From Candidatus Krumholzibacteriia bacterium (lineage in GTDB: Bacteria > Krumholzibacteriota > Krumholzibacteriia > LZORAL124-64-63): a stretch of 10,857 nucleotides of DNA. Both the position numbers and the translations under genes were made by a program. The notes under the pieces are model-generated. The model was not told where the DNA came from. It was given only the letters and a program-made list of their open reading frames with translations, and did no database searches. Each line of letters opens with the position of its first letter. Positions within the stretch are counted from its first letter, which is position 1. The DNA is taken from the NCBI GenBank assembly GCA_030643455.1, contig DAOWLV010000056.1:1-10857 (forward strand). The letters run 5' to 3'. Shown piece by piece: positions 6,478-10,857 of this stretch.

Positions 6478-6747
6478 CGCCAGTTCCCTCACCAGGAAAT
6501 GCTGGCCGTCCTCTTCCTCGATGCTGTGGATGCCGGCCACGTGGGGATGGGAAAACGACGCCAGGGCCTGGGCCTCGCGGTGGAACCGGGCGTGGCGATC
6601 CGGGTCGCGGGTGAAGGCGTCGGGCAGGATTTTCAGGGCCACGTCGCGGTCGAGTTTGGTGTCCCGGGCCCGGTAGACTTCACCCATGCCACCCGCGCCG
6701 ATCTTGGCGAGGATTTCGTAATGAGCCAGGGTTTGGCCTGCTTCCAT
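6478..6747 (-). pseudogene. Truncated Ser/Thr protein kinase (PknB-like), N-terminal lobe only
   Basis: Reading the minus strand from ATG 6747, residues 1-90 are the start of a bacterial eukaryote-like kinase: MEAGQTLAHYEILAKIGAGG leads into the glycine loop (IGAGGMGEVYRARD, 16-29), the ATP-binding lysine K39 (DVALKIL), the helix-C Glu58 (HREAQAL), then SHPHVAGIHSIEEEDGQHFL. Homology stops at VREL, where relatives go on with VEGE and later the HRD catalytic and DFG metal loops; these are absent. The frame stays open beyond this point only as antisense of the nuclease gene. The start is authentic in style: AGGAGT lies four bases upstream. The break falls about 10 bases past the nuclease stop (6467), so the remaining coding part was lost or moved. 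No kinase activity is expected. Being divergent to the gene at 7013, it marks an older gene order. Confidence 0.85.
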
Positions 6748-6751
6748 GTGT

Positions 6752-6757
6752 ACTCCT
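6752..6757 (-). promoter_or_regulatory. Shine-Dalgarno of the kinase remnant
   Basis: On the minus strand AGGAGT is followed by ACAC and ATG (6747-6745). It fixes the original start of the kinase and shows that its 5' end is undamaged. Confidence 0.7.
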
Positions 6758-7000
6758 GCATCCGAAGGCGTATCGAATTCTACCCGGTCGCTGGGAAGGT
6801 CATATGGTTCATCATGATATACAATAAACTGGGGGATAGCCCGATGTGTCTCCGGGACATCCTGATCGGGTAGGCCATTTTCGTGGTAGGAATTTGATGG
6901 TGGAGCAAATCGAAGGCAAACGCCATAATGGGGTCTTCTGGTCGAGGCGATTCTCCGGAGCAGTGGAATTCCTGTTTCCGGAGGATTCTTGAAGAGTACC

Positions 7001-7006
7001 AAGGAG
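7001..7006 (+). promoter_or_regulatory. Shine-Dalgarno deciding the start at 7013
   Basis: AAGGAG sits six bases before ATG 7013. It supports that ATG over the in-frame TTG at 6989 and ATG at 7007. Confidence 0.7.
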
Positions 7007-7012
7007 ATGTTG

Positions 7013-7939
7013 ATGAAGTTGGAAATACGATGGGGCGCCTTGTTTGTACTGCCCCTTTTGACAATCCTGACCATGGCCGGGTCGGCAGCAGCCCAGGATC
7101 TGGAGCCCCGCGCCTTTTCCCAGGCCCCGGTGGGCATGAATTTCGTCTCGATGACCTACGGGTATTCCATCGGTGAAGTGCTGTTCGATCAGGCCGTTCC
7201 CATCACCGACGCCAACGGGCGGGTCAGCAGCCTGGCCGGCGCATATATCAGGACCCTGGGATTTTTCGGATCCTCGGCAAAGATCGCGGCCATCGTTCCT
7301 TATGCCTGGGGCCATTGGAACGGATTCCTGGATGGGGACTACGTCGACACGTCCCGTTCGGGCATTTCCGATCCGAGGCTGCAACTATCGGTCAATTTCA
7401 TTGGTGCCCCCGCCATCAAGATGAGCGAAATGAAGACCTACACCAACAACACGGTGGTCGGGGCCAGCATTCATGTGGTGGTTCCCCTGGGACGATACGA
7501 CCCGGAGAGGCTGATCAACCTGGGACAGAACCGCTGGGCCTTTCGGCCGAGGGTGGGGCTTTCCCATAAGATAGACCGGTGGACCCTGGAGGCCATGGGC
7601 AGTGTCTGGGTGTACACTGAAAACCCCGATTTTTTCGGTGGCGTAAAAGTCACCCAGGATCCGCTCTGGGCGTTTCAGGCAAATGTCATCCACCAGTTTC
7701 CCTCCGGTATCTGGTTTGGGGTGGGCGCCGGATTCTCACGTGGCGGACAGACCGCTTCGGACGGCGTGTATGGGAACACCTACAATAAAAGTACGCGGTG
7801 GGCGGCCCTCATCTCCTATCCGCTGGCCCGCCGGCATAGCGTGAAGGTCATTTATATCGATGGGCTGTCCACACGTCTGGGGGCGGATTTCGACCAGGTC
7901 AGCCTCAGTTATCTGTTTCGCTGGGGCGGGGAAAATTGA
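7013..7939 (+). CDS. Outer-membrane beta-barrel protein (Phenol_MetA_deg / transporter-like)
   Basis: A 308-residue protein. Residues 1-20 are a signal peptide with core ALFVLPLLTILTMAGSAAA, cleaved before or near Gln20. The mature part has alternating hydrophobic and aromatic strands ending at turns rich in Gly, Asn and Asp: AYIRTLGFFGSSAKIAAIVP, a GISDPRLQLSVNFIGAP block, TVVGASIHVVVPLGRYDP, WAFRPRVGLSHKIDRWTLEA, GIWFGVGAGFSRGG and a final VSLSYLFRW strand. The SDPRLQLSVNFIGAP and VPLGRYDP blocks are typical of the MetA-pathway phenol-degradation-like outer-membrane family, thought to act as channels for small, often hydrophobic compounds. Members are common and usually of unknown substrate, so no transport role is asserted. 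The ATG at 7013 is chosen for its AAGGAG site; TTG 6989 would add eight residues. It is divergent to the kinase remnant. Confidence 0.82.
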   Translation: MKLEIRWGALFVLPLLTILTMAGSAAAQDLEPRAFSQAPVGMNFVSMTYGYSIGEVLFDQAVPITDANGRVSSLAGAYIRTLGFFGSSAKIAAIVPYAWGHWNGFLDGDYVDTSRSGISDPRLQLSVNFIGAPAIKMSEMKTYTNNTVVGASIHVVVPLGRYDPERLINLGQNRWAFRPRVGLSHKIDRWTLEAMGSVWVYTENPDFFGGVKVTQDPLWAFQANVIHQFPSGIWFGVGAGFSRGGQTASDGVYGNTYNKSTRWAALISYPLARRHSVKVIYIDGLSTRLGADFDQVSLSYLFRWGGEN

Positions 7940-7958
7940 CTAAAACCATGGCTGGAAC

Positions 7959-7988
7959 TTGCCGGGACGCGGGGTGTTCCCATATAAT
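7959..7988 (+). promoter_or_regulatory. Sigma-70-type promoter upstream of the YciI-like gene
   Basis: TTGCCG (7959-7964, 4 of 6 match) is separated by 18 bases from a perfect TATAAT (7983-7988). Transcription would start near 7995, leaving a leader of about 70 bases before ATG 8065. It lies 19 bases past the stop of the barrel gene. Confidence 0.62.
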
Positions 7989-8064
7989 CTGTCGGAGTTC
8001 CCGAAGTTATGCTAAATTGCCCCTTGATTCGATGGAACCATTCACACCAAATCAGAGGTTAATC

Positions 8065-8472
8065 ATGAAACGCACTTTAATACTGATGCTCGCCCTGTTC
8101 GTCTTCACCACCGTTGGCAGCGCATTGGCCCAGAATCCCGTCGACGAGGTTGCCCCCAAGAAGCAGACCATGCAGATGTACCACATCGTGCTGGTCGAGA
8201 GGGGCCCCAACTGGAAGTCCCAGAATACCGAAGAGGGCATGGATGTGAGGATGGAGATCATCGAAAACATCGGCAAGTCCGCCAAGACGGGGATCATCAT
8301 TTCGGCCGGCCTGGTCAACGATGAAACAAGTGCGGAATTCATCCTCATCCTCGATGTAGAGACCAAGACCGAGGCCCACAATCTCATGTATACTGCCAAA
8401 AATGTGAAGAACGGGTATTTCTCCGTGACAATCTATTCGTATTTCGCGCCCAAGGGCCTGGCCTGGCAATAA
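8065..8472 (+). CDS. Exported YciI-like (YCII-related, DGPF-like) small protein
   Basis: A 135-residue protein. The frame is open further upstream, but ATG 8065 is the real start: AGAGG at 8054-8058 is six bases away, it begins a clean signal peptide (MKRTLILMLALFVFTTVGSALAQ), and a promoter lies between the upstream in-frame codons and this ATG. The mature part has the ferredoxin-like YCII pattern: a first strand MYHIVLVERGPNW with the conserved His, a helix with EGMDVRMEIIENIGKSAKTG, then ISAGLVNDETSAEFILILDV, a helix TKTEAHNLMYTAKN, and a last strand with NGYFSVTIYSYFAPKGL. YciI relatives are normally cytoplasmic and catalytically ill-defined; some are dehydrochlorinase-like. A signal peptide on this fold is uncommon. 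The start of the AlkC gene lies close downstream, so the two may share a transcript. Confidence 0.78.
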   Translation: MKRTLILMLALFVFTTVGSALAQNPVDEVAPKKQTMQMYHIVLVERGPNWKSQNTEEGMDVRMEIIENIGKSAKTGIIISAGLVNDETSAEFILILDVETKTEAHNLMYTAKNVKNGYFSVTIYSYFAPKGLAWQ

Positions 8473-8507
8473 TAGGATTGCCCGAAGCGAAAGAAAACCG
8501 ACGCCTG

Positions 8508-9605
8508 ATGAAGGATGGCCTCGACGAACCGGCGCTGGACCGATTGGTCGAGGCCATGATCTTATCCTGGCCAGCCTTCGACGGCCCCCGGTTCAAGCGC
8601 GAGGCCCTGTCCGGCTTGGATGACCTGGAACTGAAGGACAGGGTCCGACACATCATCGCCGTTTTGAACCGATTCCTGCCCGAGGATTATCCCAGTGCCC
8701 TGAAGATCGTGGTCCGGGCCGGTGGCCATTTTCCCCGCGGACGACCTGGCGACGCGTTGGCGGGATTTGCGGCCTGGCCTTTGATCGACTGGGTTCCCGA
8801 ACATGGGCTGAACCACTTCGATCCCTCCCTGAAGGCCCTGAAAAAACTCACCAGCCTGTTTTCGGCCGAGTTCGCCGTGAGGCCCTTCCTGCTCCAGGAT
8901 GCCGACAGGGCTCTCGGGCACCTCAGGGGCTGGCTTGACGACCCGGATGAACACGTCCGCCGCCTGGTTTCCGAAGGCACGCGGCCCCGTCTGCCCTGGG
9001 GCTGCCAGTTGCCCATGTTCCGCGACGATCCCGGTCCGGTGATCGAGTTGCTGACCCGCCTCAGGGACGACCCGGCCGAATACGTGCGGCGATCGGTGGC
9101 AAACAACCTCAACGACATCGCCAAGGACCATCCCGCCGAAGTGGTCAGGGTGTGCCGCGTCTGGATGAAGGGGGCGTCGGATCAACGCCGGTGGGTCATC
9201 CGTCATGGGCTGCGGACGCTGGTCAAGCAGGGGGACAAGGGCGCCTTGAAGGTGCTGGGCTACACGACCGACCCGAAGGTCGAGGCCCAGCTCGAATTGT
9301 CGACCAAATCCATGAAGATCGGCGGCGATATGATCATCGAGGTTGATCTTGTTTCAACCGCCCGCCGGACCCAGAAACTGGTCGTCGACTACGTGGTTCA
9401 TCACCAGCGGGCGGGTGGCAAGACGACACCCAAGGTATTCAAGCTCAGGACCCTCGATCTCGGGCCCGGTGAATCGGTCATTCTGCAGAAGAAACACAGC
9501 TTCGCACCGCGGACCGTCCGGCGTTATTACCCTGGCAAACACACGGTGGAACTGATGGTGGGTGGGCGGTCATTGGGCCGCCGGTCGTTCACGCTGACCG
9601 ATTGA
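8508..9605 (+). CDS. alkC: AlkC-type DNA alkylation repair glycosylase with C-terminal Ig-like domain
   Basis: A 365-residue protein from ATG 8508. AlkC removes N3-methyladenine and related alkylated bases with HEAT-like repeats and no base flipping. Signatures: MKDGLDEPALDRL at the N-terminus, LELKDRVRHIIAVLNRFLP, FAAWPLIDWVPEHGLNHFD, SAEFAVRPFLL, then the very conserved VRRLVSEGTRPRLPWG and DDPAEYVRRSVANNLNDIAK repeats, where acidic, aromatic and Arg residues line the DNA groove. From about residue 265 the protein turns into a beta-sandwich-like domain (MIIEVDLVSTARR, KLVVDYVVHH, FKLRTLDLGPGESVILQKKH, GKHTVELMVGG), matching the Ig-like domain known in one class of AlkC. An in-frame TTG at 8478, five bases after the upstream stop, would add ten residues; neither start has a good Shine-Dalgarno, and the N-terminal pattern favours 8508. 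Cytoplasmic. Confidence 0.9.
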   Translation: MKDGLDEPALDRLVEAMILSWPAFDGPRFKREALSGLDDLELKDRVRHIIAVLNRFLPEDYPSALKIVVRAGGHFPRGRPGDALAGFAAWPLIDWVPEHGLNHFDPSLKALKKLTSLFSAEFAVRPFLLQDADRALGHLRGWLDDPDEHVRRLVSEGTRPRLPWGCQLPMFRDDPGPVIELLTRLRDDPAEYVRRSVANNLNDIAKDHPAEVVRVCRVWMKGASDQRRWVIRHGLRTLVKQGDKGALKVLGYTTDPKVEAQLELSTKSMKIGGDMIIEVDLVSTARRTQKLVVDYVVHHQRAGGKTTPKVFKLRTLDLGPGESVILQKKHSFAPRTVRRYYPGKHTVELMVGGRSLGRRSFTLTD

Positions 9606-9631
9606 CCGTCAGGATCGTGTAGACGGAAACC

Positions 9632-9661
9632 GATGGTGTGATATCCTGCAGACCCACCATC
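9632..9661 (+). promoter_or_regulatory. Hairpin between alkC and the methyltransferase
   Basis: GATGGTG (9632-9638) pairs perfectly with CACCATC (9655-9661) around a 16-base loop. There is no T tract, so it is not a typical terminator. It ends just before an alternative ATG at 9663. Confidence 0.35.
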
Positions 9662-9689
9662 AATGATCCGGGTAGGGTATGCCCGGAAC

Positions 9690-9696
9690 GGGGGGG
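9690..9696 (+). promoter_or_regulatory. G-rich ribosome-binding site deciding the start at 9705
   Basis: A run of seven G residues ends eight bases before ATG 9705. ATG 9663 has only the 9632-9661 hairpin in front of it. Confidence 0.45.
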
Positions 9697-9704
9697 CGAA
9701 CCGC

Positions 9705-10505
9705 ATGATTTGCAGGATCTGCACCAACGGCAAGGGATTGAAGACCCTGCGGGTCCGTCGGGCGCAATACGTCCGATGCCCCATATGCCGCTGCATGTCC
9801 GTCAATCCCTATCCCCGCCGCGAACTCAATCAGGCTTTCCAGGGGCTCGAAATAGTCGAGCGCCTGGAAAAGGAAGATATAAAACGAAAAGGCTACTTTG
9901 GCCGCCGCCTGGCCAGGCTGGAAAGCCGGTTGGGAGAGGACTACCGGGGCGCGCGGCTGTTCGAAGTCGGGTGCGGGGCGGGAATCCTGCTCCAGGAAGC
10001 GTGGCAACGGGGATGGCAGGCCGACGCCATCGAACTTTCCGTCGAGCTTGCGGCCAGGGCCCGTATCAACAATCCCGCCGCGACGGTCATCACCGGGGAC
10101 ATTCAGCATCAGGAGCCCACCGGGACCCCATATGACGCGATCATTTCCCTCGATGTCCTGGAACACGTTCTGGTGCCCATGACCATGATCGAAAACTGCC
10201 GGGAGCTGCTCAAACCCGGGGGATTGTTGTTGCTGCAGACTCCCAACACGCGCTCCCTGCGCAGCCGGGTCAAGGGCGCCAAGTGGGACATGCTTGATCC
10301 CGATCAGCACCTCAACCTCTTTTCGCCCGATGCGCTCCACGTTCTGCTGACCACGGTGGGTTTTGAAGTGCTGGAGATGACCACGGCCAGCGGCACTGGC
10401 CTTGAAAGGGGTCCGGCCAGCTGGTCCGCACGGGTCAAGGAGAGTCTGCTGGGGCTGCTGAATCTGGGCAACGCCATGGTGGTGGTGGCGCGGCGGCCAC
10501 TGTGA
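9705..10505 (+). CDS. SAM-dependent methyltransferase (Methyltransf_23/UbiG-like) with N-terminal Cys4 knuckle
   Basis: A 266-residue protein from ATG 9705, which has a G run (9690-9696) eight bases upstream; ATG 9663 would add 14 residues and is less likely because homologs start just before the first CxxC. N-terminal MICRICTNGKG and VRCPICRCM place C3, C6, C25 and C28 as a probable zinc knuckle. The Rossmann core begins with LFEVGCGAGILLQEA (motif I, 85-99), then DAIELS, a GD pair at 131-132, YDAIISLDVLEHV (motif IV region), LLKPGGLLLLQTPN (168-181), and DPDQHLNLFSPDALHVLL (198-215), a block frequent in methyltransferases of sugar, O-antigen or small-molecule clusters. It lies 99 bases after alkC. 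The substrate cannot be told from this window. The C-terminus is complete. Confidence 0.88.
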   Translation: MICRICTNGKGLKTLRVRRAQYVRCPICRCMSVNPYPRRELNQAFQGLEIVERLEKEDIKRKGYFGRRLARLESRLGEDYRGARLFEVGCGAGILLQEAWQRGWQADAIELSVELAARARINNPAATVITGDIQHQEPTGTPYDAIISLDVLEHVLVPMTMIENCRELLKPGGLLLLQTPNTRSLRSRVKGAKWDMLDPDQHLNLFSPDALHVLLTTVGFEVLEMTTASGTGLERGPASWSARVKESLLGLLNLGNAMVVVARRPL

Positions 10506-10513
10506 ATTGCACC

Positions 10514-10663
10514 ATGAATAAACAAAATAATCCAACACCAGGCAGAACTGTCCGGTTGATCAGTTCCGAATTATCGACAACCGCTTTAAAAAATACCAGT
10601 TTCAAGAACATCGAGATTGATTCGACTTCAACGGGAACATTGAACAGTGCAAGTTGTTGTTGA
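10514..10663 (+). CDS. Possible small peptide gene, 49 codons, ending Ser-Cys-Cys
   Basis: ATG 10514 opens nine bases after the methyltransferase stop and runs to TGA 10661-10663. The peptide begins MNKQNNPTPGRTVRLI and ends STSTGTLNSASCC, a Ser/Thr-rich tail finished by two cysteines, after a charged leader-like part with a KNIEID segment. This arrangement recalls a ribosomal peptide precursor, but no maturation enzyme other than the generic methyltransferase is in view. A small terminator starts 22 bases after the stop, as expected for a real transcript end. Against it: there is no clear Shine-Dalgarno, and codon third positions are AT-rich, unlike every firm gene here, so chance openness in AT-rich DNA is quite possible. 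Confidence 0.27.
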   Translation: MNKQNNPTPGRTVRLISSELSTTALKNTSFKNIEIDSTSTGTLNSASCC

Positions 10664-10684
10664 ATTTATAGATAGACGATATCG

Positions 10685-10701
10685 ACCCGCCGGCGGGTTT
10701 T
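10685..10701 (+). terminator. Short intrinsic terminator
   Basis: ACCCG (10685-10689) pairs with CGGGT (10694-10698) around CCGG, followed by TTTT (10698-10701). The stem is short but fully GC apart from its closing pair. It would end a transcript from the methyltransferase or the mini-ORF. Confidence 0.55.
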
Positions 10702-10834
10702 CCTGGCCACAACCAGGCATTTCAAGGATGTGTGTCGATTCAGGCAATGCCGACTCCTTTGATGACGGCGATGGGACATAGTCCATCGATGCGGCCTGGA
10801 TACTTCGTATGGAGGACAGGACCGGCAGCCTTGA

Positions 10835-10854
10835 GGTGGGTAAGTTCACCCACC
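10835..10854. repeat. Inverted repeat at the right edge
   Basis: GGTGGGT (10835-10841) and ACCCACC (10848-10854) are perfect inverted copies around AAGTTC. No T tract can be seen because the window ends three bases later. It may be a terminator, an operator or part of a structured RNA. Confidence 0.45.
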
Positions 10855-10857
10855 GAG

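Larger units (their letters stand above)
6748..7012. other. Divergent 5' region between kinase remnant and outer-membrane gene
   Basis: No gene is seen. The stretch should hold the promoters of both divergent genes. TACAAT at 6820-6825 is -10-like on the plus strand but has no convincing -35. Two near-identical TCCGGAG words occur close to the plus-strand start (6951-6957 and 6977-6983). A GGAGG at 6980-6984 could serve a TTG at 6989, a less likely start for the downstream gene. Confidence 0.4.
10506..10857. other. AT-richer region downstream of the methyltransferase
   Basis: No conventional gene is visible in these 352 bases. Up to about 10680 it is clearly more AT-rich than the coding DNA to its left and contains a possible 49-codon ORF (10514-10663). 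A small terminator at 10685-10701 follows, then CCTGG/CCAGG (10702-10717), which could form a second small hairpin. The last part ends in a 7-bp hairpin at 10835-10854. No tRNA, tmRNA or RNase P signature was recognised. Confidence 0.5.

Noticed and set aside
6748..7137. Upstream extension of the kinase frame on the minus strand to position 7137
   Set aside because: It precedes a good Shine-Dalgarno and ATG at 6747, overlaps the start of the barrel gene and shows no homology; kinases of this type start at MEAGQTL-like sequences.
7936..8064. N-terminal extension of the YciI-like protein by 43 codons
   Set aside because: It would place non-hydrophobic, Cys-rich residues before a perfect signal peptide, and it contains the promoter; the start at 8065 has its own Shine-Dalgarno.
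8562..9206. Minus-strand open frame of 214 codons opposite alkC
   Set aside because: Shadow of the conserved AlkC repeats on the plus strand; no motif or ribosome-binding site.
9660..10538. Minus-strand open frame of 292 codons opposite the methyltransferase
   Set aside because: The plus strand has unmistakable methyltransferase motifs. The antisense product is rich in Gln, Gly and His with no recognisable domain.
10628..10849. Minus-strand frame of 73 codons near the right edge
   Set aside because: It crosses the terminator and the mini-ORF, and no motif or ribosome-binding site was seen.
1..10857. CRISPR array, transposon ends, tRNA or rRNA genes
   Set aside because: No regularly spaced direct repeats, no transposase and no tRNA or rRNA signature sequences were found on either strand by eye.

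Overview
The window looks like chromosomal DNA from a GC-rich, Gram-negative bacterium of the Fibrobacteres-Chlorobi-Bacteroidetes side of the tree, most likely a candidate phylum such as Krumholzibacteriota, Eisenbacteria or Latescibacterota. The reasons are two secreted enzymes with a C-terminal FlgD-like/type IX-secretion-style domain (the YPNPFNP / FPNPFNP start, a GxLVRTL core and a final Lys), many Ala-x-Ala-Gln signal peptides, an outer-membrane beta-barrel, and a PknB-style kinase remnant. The phylum is inferred from style, not from a marker gene. No rRNA, tRNA, CRISPR array or transposase was seen.

Layout, left to right. 1-2031: 3' part of a secreted M1 metallopeptidase followed by a Rossmann/GATase-like domain and a sorting domain. 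2176-3602: a double-CDGSH iron-sulfur protein overlapping a membrane acyltransferase of the HGSNAT/NagX (DUF5009) family, whose start is problematic. 3603-3869: AT-richer spacer. 3870-5187: two tandem, divergent secreted paralogs of unknown function that share the C-terminal tail WGSVKAL, closed by a strong UUCG-loop terminator. 5325-6467: a secreted EndA/NucM-type nuclease with a sorting domain. 6478-6747 (minus): the first 90 codons of a Ser/Thr protein kinase, cut off next to the nuclease stop. 7013-7939: an outer-membrane beta-barrel protein. 8065-8472: a YciI-like protein that carries a signal peptide, behind a good sigma-70-type promoter. 8508-9605: AlkC DNA glycosylase with its C-terminal Ig-like domain. 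9705-10505: a SAM methyltransferase with an N-terminal four-cysteine knuckle. 10506-10857: an AT-richer stretch with a possible 49-codon ORF ending in Cys-Cys, a small terminator and a hairpin at the window edge.

Most genes lie on the plus strand and are separated by promoters or terminators, so this is a string of short units rather than one operon. The common theme in the first two thirds is the cell surface: peptidase, nuclease, two tail-tagged proteins, a porin-like barrel and a secreted YciI protein. Peptidase and nuclease suggest degradation of extracellular polymers. The items most worth a second look are the shared WGSVKAL tail, the truncated kinase, the probable one-base lesion at the start of the membrane acyltransferase, and the Cys-Cys mini-ORF.
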